A stretch of DNA of 64,000 nucleotides from Delphinapterus leucas (Eukaryota; Chordata; Mammalia; Artiodactyla; Monodontidae), in the NCBI RefSeq assembly GCF_002288925.2, contig NW_022098076.1, positions 75,906,009-75,970,008 of the forward strand, written 5' to 3'. Every line of letters starts with the position of its first letter. Positions within the stretch are counted from its first letter, which is position 1. The notes under the pieces are model-generated. The model worked only from the letters and a program-made list of their open reading frames with translations, had not been told where the DNA came from and did no database searches. Made by a program: the position numbers and the translations under genes. Shown one piece after another: positions 54,835-64,000 of this stretch.

Positions 54835-55901
54835 CTGGCATGGAGTACTTGGAGAAGTCGGGCAGAGTGTGGGAGAAGGAGACGGCGCTGCCCCCGCTGG
54901 GACTGGACATGCCGCTGGTGACAGGCGAGGAGGACACCTTCCCGTTGACGGTGGCATAGTTGGGGAGGCTGCCCGCTCGGTCTCCCATGGACATCCTCCG
55001 CTTCTCTGGCAAGGCCGGTGTCGGGCTCCCTTGCCGGAAGGCTGCTGAATCTGGCGAGGGGGAGGTGGCGGGGTTGCTCAGGCCGGGGTAGTAGGCAGGG
55101 GACACAGGAAAGGAGGGCGTGGAAGGGGCCTGGTAGCCCGAGGCGCTGCTCTGTCGGGACAACGTGGGTCTCCGGTCCTCAGGGGTGGAGTAGCCACCAT
55201 AGGCCACCTGCTGGTCCAAGCTGGGGCTGCCGGAAACCACAGATCCAGACCCTCCCAAGTGACGGCCCAGGCTGGGGCTTCCGGGGCTGGCTACTGCGTT
55301 GCCATGGAGACTGGAGGCCAGGTTGCCTTGGTGGGCCCCAGGGTGCCGGCCCAGGCTGGGGCTCCCTGGAGTGGTGGCCACATTGCCATGGAGGCTTGAA
55401 ACCTGGTGGGCCCCAGGGTGCCGACCCAGGCTGGGGCTTCCCGGAGTGGTTGCTGCACTGCTCTGGGGGCTGGAGACCGTTTTACCATGGAAACCAGTTC
55501 CGGGCGGACCCATCACCTGGCGGTGGCTCAAACTGGGGCTGCTGGGGGCAGCCATGGCGGGATTCACGGCCCGGCGGACAAAGCCAGGACTGGAGGGAGT
55601 GTTGGTGCCCACTGTCCTGTGCCGAGCCTGAGGGCTCCCAGGCGCCACGTGGACACCCGCCACACTGAACTGAGACCGGGTCTGGCTTTCCAGGGAGCTG
55701 AACGGCTGAAGTGAGTAGTCGGGGCTGCTGTAGATGCTGCCCGCAGTCGGGAGAGGAGAAGAGCTCTGGTAGCTTCTCTGAGCCGAAGGGCTGGGCTGGC
55801 CCAGGCTGCCGGAGCGGAAGCCAGAATCCAGCAGAGGCTGGGTGGGTGTCCGCGGGCCCTGGTCGCTGCTCTCCCCTGATGGGAAACTCCCCACTGAAGT
55901 G
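54835..55901 (-). CDS. TNS1: Tensin 1, exon E2 (large Ser/Pro-rich linker exon)
   Basis: A 1067-nt exon encoding about 355 residues between the N-terminal phosphatase-like half (outside the window) and the SH2 domain. The acceptor is CTCTCTCTAG|CACTT and the donor CATGCCAG|GTGCGC. It begins [20 protein letters not shown]. It is rich in Ser, Pro and Gly, as expected of a disordered, phosphorylated linker: there are many SP pairs, and the basic motif [13 protein letters not shown] could be a kinase site. A repeated PGSPSLGRH motif occurs in its middle. It ends [15 protein letters not shown], which joins DNSPETRAK of E3. Plus-strand frames here, up to 216 codons, are shadows. Confidence 0.96.
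55260..55445 (-). repeat. TNS1: Coding repeat [11 protein letters not shown] in E2
   Basis: The motif PGSPSLGRH(P/L)G occurs three times at a spacing of about 18-25 residues: [40 protein letters not shown], and [16 protein letters not shown] diverged GSPSLDQQ follows. On the plus strand the unit is visible as 'tggggcttcc' and 'tggggctccc' copies. It is part of the linker and has no known catalytic role. Confidence 0.8.
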
Positions 55902-58324
55902 CTAGAGAGAGACGGGGCAGGTCAAGATGTCACCAAATGGCATTTAGTGAAGGACAGGCTTTCAGTGAACCCTCAGCCCTCCCTCCAACCACTAATAATG
56001 ACAATAAAAGCTCCCCTCACATGCACAGGAAAGTTACGGCTTTGATACGTCACCCTACGGACATCAGAAGACAAAACTGAGGCTCAGAGAGGTTAAGCAA
56101 TAGGCTCACACCCACACAGCTCATAATAGACCAGGATCTCAACTCAGCTGTGTCTAACTCCAAAGCCCATGTATCCTCAAGCACCACCCTGACTGCTCAA
56201 CCACAGGTCAGAGCGAGATCTCTCCTATCGAAACTGAAGGTGGCTGTCCTGTTGCCCCCTCCAGCATCACAGAAACTGAACACTGGAGAGGGGGTTAAAC
56301 CACTTGGATCCTGTTCCTACTGGAAGTATCCTACCTTGACTCAGTTTCCCCAGGTGTGCTATCAGCATCTTTAAACACTGAGAGTGTAACTGGGCATCCA
56401 TTCCTGGGTAGCTCCAAAACAGCAAAGATGAAGAAATCTCACAGGAGATTTCAGCTCATTATAAGATCTGCATTCTAGCCATTGGATCTGGCCACCAATG
56501 GAGCAGGCTGCTTTACATAGTAATGAGGCTCCCATCATTAGGAGCATTTAAGCAGAGACTGACCAACCTCTTGACCCAAATGCTGTGAAGGAAATTTCCT
56601 CCATTGGGAGGTTAGATGAGATGAGCTCAGAGGTCGTTCTCAAGTCTAAGACTGATAAAATTCAGTTCAGAGGGCACTGTACCTGGGGGAATGGCCACAG
56701 TCAAAGGTTCCCCTCTGAAGTTAAGTATTGATACAAGTCCATGGCCTGTGAGTTGGGAAACCTGGATTCTGCTTGTTAAAAGTTTTCCCACGTGTAAAAT
56801 GAGGGAAATAGGTTAGATGACTCTGATTCCTTCCAGACCCAAACTTCTCTTCCTCGATGATATGGCAGGAGAGACAAAGGTTGACAGAGACCACGCATAT
56901 GCAGCAGCTGCAGGGAGGTAGCAGGCAGATTCTGCACCAGCAGCCCCTGGGGCAGGGGGGTGGGGAAGGTCCTTACACAAGACGATGCTCCAAAGCCTGG
57001 AGCCGCAGACTGGAAGGAGTCTGGAGGCTGGCCGGCCACACCCTGGGCCAGGTTGGATAAGCTCAGGTCCCCTGGGTGATATGAGGTGGGAGGGCTAGGC
57101 ACGAGCCAAGGGCAGGGAGAAGGGCAGGGGCCAGGCCAGGACAAAGTCTACCTCGCATCCCAGAAGGGGCCAAAGTGGAACACCACTTCGGTACAGAATA
57201 ACCTGGATTCTGAGGAATGGGGGGATAGGTCAGGCTGCACAGTGGGGGCTGGGGACATGGAAATGGAGTTCTGGAGGAGAAGCTGGCTTCCTGAGGCCTA
57301 CAGCAGGAGGAATTTGAGGAGTGAGAAACGGTGAAAACTTCCTAATGTCAGCACTCCCTGAATATCAGCCAGGGTGGCTGGAGAGGTGAGGAAAATCTCC
57401 TTTCCTCTAAAAGAAGAATGCAGCTTCTGCCCAGAGGCAGACCTTTCCAAAAATGGAACCATCAGGAGGCTGGGGAGGGGTAAGGTGGACTGGGGTATGT
57501 GTGCTTGGCTTGAGGTTTCAAATTCTTAGGCTCCAGAAGAAAAGTGCCTCTGCTCACCCACGGCCCCCGCCCCGACCCAGGAGGGGTGCATTACCCTGGA
57601 CCACTGCAGGTACACCGCAAGCTTGGCACACCCCTCCACATGCAGAATTGTGAAGAGGTGGCTGGACAGTTACCGGGCCCCGTGGGGTCCCGGGCTGGGA
57701 AGGGCAGTGGACATGGGAAGGGATGGTAGGGGCAGGCTCCCCTCTTGGAGGCGAGTTCCGGCCTCCAGGCAGGCTCTCTGGGGCCCCCTCCCCGCCTGGC
57801 ACCCTTTGCCCTGCCTAGGCTCCTCTCAGGGTCCCTCTCCTATGTCGTCTTCCCTGTCTCCCCATCATAAAGCCTCACCACCACCCCCAGTCAAGCAGCT
57901 TCTCGCTGCACCCCAAACACAGGAGCCTCACTCTCTGGGAAATTTCAGGCTACCCTTTCTGTCTGACCCGCCTCAGAACGCCAGCCAGCCATCCGCCAAG
58001 ACATCCCTCCTCTCACCCTACAGCAACCCCTCACCAGCAGCTGCCCCGAGGCCGCCACGCCCAACACCTCCACACCCGCCGGCTCTGTCCTTGCCGTGCT
58101 GTCCTTCTGGAAGGGCCGTTCCCTCCCCCTTCACCTTTCAACCCCTGCTCATCCTTCTGGCCTCAGCACAAATACTTTCAGCCCCCAGAGACCCTCTCTG
58201 CATCCCAAGGCAGAAATAGCGGCCTCTCGCTCTGAGCTCGCGGCTCAAACATCTGCTCTGGGCACATCTGACTCTCACCCCGTGACCGTCAGGCACCATA
58301 ACGCAGGTCTGTGGGGAAGGATAG
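55902..58324 (-). other. TNS1: TNS1 intron E1-E2, left part
   Basis: Contains a reversed MIR at about 55990-56175 ('aaaactgaggctcagagagg'), a possible L3/CR1-like piece at about 56540-56660, and a sense MIR piece at about 56740-56850 ('cacgtgtaaaatgagggaaa'). A weak L2 piece may lie at about 58090-58180. No exon-like block was found. The 198-codon plus-strand frame at 57623-58219 is low-complexity Pro-rich and is not credible. Confidence 0.65.
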
Positions 58325-58560
58325 AGATGTGGGTTCCGGAGCCAGACACCTTCGGTTTGAATCCTATTTTTGCTATTATGTAGCTGTAGGGCCTTGAATA
58401 AGCTACTTTATGTCTCTCTGCCTCAGTTTCCTCTTCTGAGAAGTGTGAATAATAATAGTACCTACCTCATAGGATTGCTGTGAGGTTTAAACAGAAAGCA
58501 CTTAGCAAAATGCCTGGCACATAGGAAGCACTCACCACATAGTAATTATTCGTGTTCAAT
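58325..58560 (+). repeat. MIR SINE, well preserved
   Basis: Sense MIR: 'ggttccggagccagacacct', 'ctctgcctcagtttcctctt', 'taatagtacctacctcatag', 'tagcaaaatgcctggcacat'. Confidence 0.9.
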
Positions 58561-58578
58561 TTTAAACTTGGGGGAAGG

Positions 58579-58698
58579 GGACTTCCCTGGCAGTCCAGTG
58601 GTTAAGACTCCACATTTCCACTGCATGGGGCACGGGGTCCATCCCTGGTTGGGAAGTAAGATCCCGCATGCCACGTGGTGTGGCCAAAAAATAAAATT
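58579..58698 (+). repeat. CHR-type SINE, short older copy
   Basis: Starts 'gacttccctggcagtccagt' and ends 'atgccacgtggtgtggccaa' before an A/T-rich tail. Its left flank 'taaacttgggggaagg' (58563 on) is matched by 'taaacctggggtaagg' (59113 on), beyond the second SINE. So the second copy probably landed in this one's tail. Confidence 0.85.
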
Positions 58699-58720
58699 TT
58701 TTTTTAAATTAAAAAAAAGT

Positions 58721-59112
58721 GCTTCCCTGGTGGCGCAGTGGTTAAGAGTCCGCTTGCCAACACAGGGGACACGGGTTCGAGCCCTGGTCCGGGAAGACCC
58801 CACATGTCACGGAGCAACTAAGCCCTTGCACCACAACTACTGAGCCTGCGCTCTAGAGTCCGTGAGCCACAACTACTGAGCCTGCGCTCTAGAGCCCGTG
58901 AGCCAAAACTACCGAAGCCCACGTGCCTAGGGCCCGTGCTCAGCCACAAGAGAAGGCACCAAAATGAGAAGCCCACGCACCGCAACAAAGAGTAGCCCCT
59001 GCTCACCGCAACTAGAGAAAGCCTGCGCGCAGCAACGAAGACCCCAACACAGCCAAAAATAAATAAATGAAATAAATAAATTTATTTTTTAAAAACTTTA
59101 AAAAATAAATAA
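58721..59112 (+). repeat. CHR-type SINE, long form, nested in the tail of another SINE
   Basis: Starts 'gcttccctggtggcgcagtg', includes repeated 'gagccacaactactgagcct' units and ends with an (AAAT)n-rich tail. It directly follows the tail of the copy at 58579-58698. Confidence 0.92.
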
Positions 59113-59318
59113 ATAAACCTGGGGTAAGGACTATGCCTGGTTCACCTTCATACTCTCCCTGGGGAGTTGGCACTCAGGGGATGCTCTCACCATGCACCCC
59201 GATGAGCTAGTTTCCCAGGAGCAGCAACCTGGATGTGATTTCTGCCTGTCCACGCCCTAGACAGATCCAAGAGGCCTCATCTGTGCTGTCCCAGGCCTGG
59301 ATCTTCCTCCCCACTTAC

Positions 59319-59517
59319 CTGTCAGCGCTGAGGATGGGGCTGCTGGTGGAAAGGGGGCTGGGGGAGACAAAGGAGCCTCCCAGGGTCCCGTTCCTCAGGG
59401 GTGTCTCGCGGCCATAGGCCTGGGCAACCGGGGCGCTAAAGCTCTTGGGCTCAGGATCCTGAGTCCGGGGCCCAGCCACTGCCGTCCGCACCACCGACTC
59501 CACATAGCTCCGGGGCT
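59319..59517 (-). CDS. TNS1: Tensin 1, exon E1 (linker; first exon in the window)
   Basis: A 199-nt exon with acceptor CCTTCCAG|AGCCC and donor GACAG|GTAAGT. Its first two bases complete a Glu codon begun outside the window. It reads (E)[21 protein letters not shown] and ends [14 protein letters not shown]. The [11 protein letters not shown] stretch is a recognised tensin 1 segment. The exon is followed in frame by E2 through a split Ser codon. The preceding exon is not in the window. Confidence 0.94.
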
Positions 59518-62500
59518 CTGGAAGGGGCAAGGGGACAGGGACTGAGTCTGGATCCACAGGGGTGCAGTGCGGACCCCACCCAACCTCCAGGGAGCCCCCT
59601 TCCCCAGGGCCTATGGGGACAACCCCAAAAGGACAGCCAAGCAGGCAAAGGGCAATTCTCCAGGGCTTCTGCCTTCCCAGGCCCACCCTCTTCCCAGCAT
59701 CTTGGAGAAGCTGTGAGAGTCCTCAAGGAACCTTTAACCGGGGCCTCGTTCTGAGAATCTTCCCAGAAATGGACCCCAAAACACAGCCATCACAGAATCC
59801 TCCCTCCTAGAGCCAGGATGCCCATCCTTCACTGGTATCCCCTCTAGCTGCTTCTTTTCTATGACCTGCTACCCAGGCCCCCAGGCCCTTCTAGGCTCCC
59901 CAGGCACCGCTGGAGTCTGAGCTCTTCGTGGACCCCAAGCTCCAGCCCAGCCGTGCATCTCGGGACAGCTCCAGGGCTCATGCTGGCTCCTCCCCACACC
60001 CAGAATCCAGAAACAGGCTTGCTGGCCTAGCAACAGGCCCGTGCGGGTGAGTTACGCCCAGCCCCTGCATGCCAAGACACACCCACCCACCTTGCCTGAC
60101 ACACTTAGCATTCCTCCCGAGACTGACATCATTATCCCACTTGGTGTTCAGAATGGCCTGAGAGGAAGGCTAGGCGGGGGAGGGGGGAGGAGCAAGTGCC
60201 AGAAAAGTCATTTTGCAGATGCAGACGCTGAGGCCTGGAGAGTGAAGTGGCTGGAGGCACAACCAGGACTCAGGTCTCCCGGGCCACCCCCCCCCACCCA
60301 GTGCTGTGCGCCCCTCCCAACCCCCGATCCCGGCCTCTGAAGCCAGCCCCCAGACTAACTTGTTATCAAACAGGAAGAAGAAGCAGGGCACTCTGGGCTT
60401 CTCCAGGGACAGGATCAGGGATAGATGACGTTCCTACCACCTCCAAACCTGGCACCGTCCCTGAGGACGTCCCAGGGGGAACATGATCTGAGCACACACC
60501 TACCCTCTGCCCACAATTAGGGCATCCGCTGAAACCAGCCTCAGAAATGGAAGAACTGCAGAGTCTGTGCAGCCCTGGGGGTGGGGGCAGGGGGCAGGCC
60601 CCTGGAGCCTCTGCAGCCGGGCTGTGCTGACCACTGAGTCAGAGAATCGCCCCCTCCCCTCAGCCCAAAGAAAGCTTTACTTTGGAAGGAGCCCAATCAC
60701 CAAGGCGTTATGGGGCCGTTACAGGCCCTGGTCTCTGAGGTGACTTCCAGGCCTGATATCCTGCATCCAGGCCCAGAGGCCTGGGGACCCAGGGAGAGGA
60801 TGGTCCTTTAGAACAGGGCCCTTTACGGAGGAGGCCTGCGGTCTGCATACAACTCCAGCCAGAGGCTGCCAGTGTATCTTTTAGTTTCCACACGGAGTTC
60901 CCTCCAACCAACAGCAACAGTGAATGGGGCTGGGGCAAGAGGTCTGCAAAGCGACAGGCATGGGGCAGCCTATTCCAGGGACCCAGCCCAGGGTGACACA
61001 GGACCAGCCACCTCGGCACCCAGAGATAGAGTCCACGTGGGCTGAGGCCAGCAAGGCGCCCTCAAAAACCCCCTCATCCAGCCCGGGCCACCCACCCACC
61101 CCACAGAAGCCCCAGGCCACAGCCCCTCCAAAGGCAATGATGCCATGCCGTCCAAGCCTGAGGCCCTGCTGGAGCAAAGAGACGGGCAGCACACTTTTTT
61201 TGAAAAGCGCCCGACAGTAAATATTTCAGGCTTAGAGGGCCAGACGGTCTCTCTCACAGCTGCTCAGTTCTGCTGTTGTTATCGCGCGAGCAGCCACAGA
61301 CAATACATTAAGCGATGAGCATGGCTGTGTTACAATAAAACTTTCTTTACAAAAATAGATGATGGGCCGGATTTGGCCACAGACTGCTGGCTCCTGATGT
61401 AACCTGTCTGCTCAGCCCAGAGAGGTGGAGCGATTTGCCCCAGAACACACAGCCAATCAGCGGCCACGGCTACCATCTCCTGACTCTCAATGCTGTCTCT
61501 GGGTGGCCTAGAGGGGCCACAGCCTCCTGGGACACCCAGAGTTGGCTGCTACCCAGAACTCCAGCCCATCAGCCAGAGAAGACCCAGCTCCACAGGGCTA
61601 TTAATATTAGTAAAAATAGCAAACAACTGTATGAGGCGAGTAGAATTTGGAGAATGTAAGTGTCTTGCCTGGGCCACACGCAGACTGTGGCAGAATCGGC
61701 CTAGGAACACAGGCAGCCTGGCCCAGGTCCTGCTCTTGGGCCCTGCACATACCGCCAGGTGAAAATCAGGGAGCCGAGAATTTCAGTGTCTTTAGCCTTG
61801 GGGGGCTGGCTCCATGCTCTGGGGTAACTCTGACAGAAGAGACCTCAGACAGGACCCCTCACGCCCACAGAAATGGCAATTGAGACCCAAGGCCAGAGCC
61901 CACCTTCCCTGCCCATCCCTCACCCCGGGGTCACTCTCTGAAAACTCCTCCTGGACACCTCCAGGCTCTCGGCTTCACGCTGGTGCCCGCACTGCTTAGC
62001 ACCCTTCTCTCCCACCCAGAGATGGCAAGGGGATCCATCTGCTCCCTGGCAGCCCCAGGCTCCTTGCTGATCTGTATTTGCAGTGCCTGGCACACAGTAA
62101 GTCCTCAATAAGTTTCTGTCCCACAAACTAGTAGATGTGTGACCTTTACCCTCCGCCCCACCCACACAGAGGTGCACAATAACTAAGACCTAAAAGGCAC
62201 ACATTCGTTTTTCTCCTTCTCTTGAATTCTTGCTGACCCCAAAAGTTCAAGCTAAAATGCACGTGGTGAGCCCTGAAGTCGGTGATCTTTTCCACCTGCC
62301 ATGTCCTTCTGATCCACTCCCCAACCTGCTCTGTGTCCCTGCAGGCCAGCTTTTACCGACCGCATCCCCCAGACCCCCGGCCTCAGGGCTCCACATGGCT
62401 TTGACCTTTGGCCGCTGGCTAGTAGGAGACACTAGGAGGGGATGGGGGGTGGTGAGGAGAGAAGGTCAAAGTGCCAGGGCTGCATCTTCCACCCAAGATC

Positions 62501-64000
62501 CCAGCTCCAGTCGGGGGCCCTCTCCTCCGGCTCCCTCCTGGTTCCTCCAGGCCCGGCGGGCAGATGGCTCCCACCTCCTGCTAGGAGGGCCACCCGGTGG
62601 CGGGGTGCTTCACCATCCCTCGTCGGTTTGCCCAGACCTTCTAAATAGTCCATTGTCTCCTCGGTTGCCCCATTGGAATGAGCCAGCTGTTTCCTGCCAA
62701 GACCTGAAGTGGGTAAGCAACTCATATTATATTCCCAACTCACATAAGCACCCCATCCTGTAAAACAGTACGCATACTGCTTTTACCAGCAGTAGAACTG
62801 AGGTAAGGCCGCCCACACCACCTGGTGCCAGAGTCAGGACCGTGCCGAGCCTGGGACCCCAGATGCTGACTCCCATCTGCTCTGTTTGCCATCACTCAAG
62901 GCTACGTCCCCACTGACTCCTTCTGGCCCAGACGTGGTGACAGGAGCCTGAGTGTAGCTTGCACAGAACATCGATGGGACTGTATGTTAGAAAGTTTGGC
63001 GATATTAGGAAACCCGAGATCCTATAGGATGGCCACATTCATAAGGCATCAGGCTCGTGAGCCCCGTCCCCACTCCCATCAGATCCTAAGCTACAGAGGG
63101 GCTCTCAGAGGACTCAGCATCTGAACTTGGAGGACAGGACCGCTTACCCAGGAAGAAGCACCAGAAGCCATTCCCACCACGAAGGCTGGAAACAGCCCTA
63201 TGAGTTGAGGTGGCCAACTAGCCTGGGGGCTTTGCTCTGAGGCTCGCAGCCTGTGGATTTCAGGCCCAGCCCGCCCGGCTCTGCCCTCACCTTACTCTCT
63301 ACCTCCATCCTCTTCCTTGGTTGGCTGACCTTCCAGGCCCAAATCAGGGGTAGAGATTCACTCAATCTCTCTTCCTCATGAACCCAGAGCAGGAGGGATC
63401 TTTGGGAAGATATCTGATTTTCCAAGTCCATCTCCAGAACTGTTCAAAACCAACCTTTTGGGCCAAAACATCCATTTTCCCAAGTTTTCAGACTCAGATT
63501 TCCATATTGAAAATACCTCCCTTTTCCTGTCTGTCCCCATCCTCCCTCCCTCCTCCCTACCTCAGTACAACATACAAAGAAGGGGGAAGAAGGCTCCCCC
63601 TTCTTTCACTTACTGGAGGGGTGACCTGGAGCAGGCTGCTGAACGTTTCTGGGACTCAGTTTCCTCATGTGTAAAATGGGAATGAGAATACTCACCTGCC
63701 CAGCTAGGATCGAGTGACAAGACAAGGAAAGTCCCTTCTAATCCTTTCCACTAGTTGCAATGCCGGTTTATAAACAGCCCCACCGTTGCCCACCTGTACC
63801 CGAACCGTGCCTGTGCCTGCCTCCCTCTACCCTCTCTCGTGCTGCTTTCCTCCTCTCTGCCGATCCCAAGCAGCTGCACCCAGAGGCAGCGGGAACTGGG
63901 AAGGGCAGGAGAGGAGGGGCCGGGGAGGGTGCTTCGTGCAGAACATTCCAGGAGCCCAAACCCATTCCACGTGGCTGTTGGAGGCTGAGAGCAGCTGGAC
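59518..64000 (-). other. TNS1: TNS1 intron upstream of E1 (to the window edge)
   Basis: At least 4.5 kb of intron. It holds a reversed MIR piece at about 60195-60280, a hAT relic (61193-61392), a reversed MIR piece at about 61405-61495, an L2 end at about 62070-62130 ('gcctggcacacagtaagtcc') and a sense MIR at about 63600-63710 ('tttcctcatgtgtaaaatgg'). Elsewhere I recognise no exon of TNS1 and no other gene. Frames of up to 177 codons at 62230-62763 have no motif. Confidence 0.75.
61193..61392. mobile_element. hAT-type element, near full length
   Basis: Reads 'ccgacagtaaatatttcagg', 'cgagcagccacagacaatac', 'gtgttacaataaaactttct' and 'gatgggccggatttggccac', a common short hAT family. The 51451-51592 element is a relative. 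Confidence 0.65.

Noticed and set aside
55018..55668. Plus-strand open frame of 216 codons
   Set aside because: It is the antisense shadow of TNS1 exon E2 (GC-rich, repetitive codons). The Trp/Gly-rich translation is the reverse complement of Pro/Ser codons.
59518..64000. Additional TNS1 exon upstream of E1
   Set aside because: I looked on the minus strand for tensin-like Ser/Pro segments bounded by AG and GT and found none that join E1 in phase. The minus-strand frames at 60881-61257 and 63198-63431 do not resemble tensin.

Overview
The window is mammalian nuclear DNA, most likely from a cetacean. The evidence is the repeat content: at least ten tRNA-derived SINEs of the CHR type seen in whales and dolphins (opening with 'cttccctggtggcgcagtgg' and often carrying the 'ctccgcaacgggagaggcc' body), set among ordinary placental repeats (MIR, L2, L1, MaLR LTRs, hAT and Tigger DNA elements). 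No bacterial-type gene, CRISPR array or operon is present. Species cannot be fixed from the sequence alone.

One protein-coding gene is recognisable. The right part (about 37.3 kb to the right edge) carries the 3' part of tensin 1 (TNS1) on the minus strand. Eleven coding exons, called E1 to E11 here in transcription order, can be placed: E1 59319-59517, E2 54835-55901, E3 52045-52131, E4 51176-51307, E5 50675-50767, E6 49663-49740, E7 47772-47843, E8 47351-47519, E9 46326-46394, E10 45794-45826, E11 42081-42225. All splice junctions are GT/AG, all phases agree, and the joined 2144 nt stay open to a TGA stop. They encode about 713 C-terminal residues: a Ser/Pro-rich linker (E1-E2), the SH2 domain (E3-E6) and the PTB domain (E7-E11). 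The N-terminal PTP/C2-like actin-binding half lies beyond the right edge. A long 3' UTR probably runs from 42080 down to about 37.3 kb; its end is uncertain.

The left part (1 to about 37 kb) contains no coding gene that I can support. It is an intergenic or non-coding flank of old repeats: L1, L2 and MIR fragments, a MaLR LTR split by a SINE, a complete-ended Tigger element, a decayed ERVL pol remnant and several hAT elements. In human the region beyond the TNS1 3' end leads towards the lncRNA gene DIRC3 (from memory); I could not identify DIRC3 exons.

The most interesting points are structural. A CHR SINE has inserted exactly at the 5' splice site of TNS1 exon E8, and its target-site duplication copies the donor. 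A 100-N gap lies inside a single SINE whose interior is repeated on both sides, which looks like an assembly artefact. An MLT1-type LTR abuts the polypyrimidine tract of E3. A probable solo retroviral LTR with a TATA box sits in the last intron, in the opposite orientation to the gene. Two short tandem duplications lie just downstream of the E2 donor. I found no convincing new biological system.
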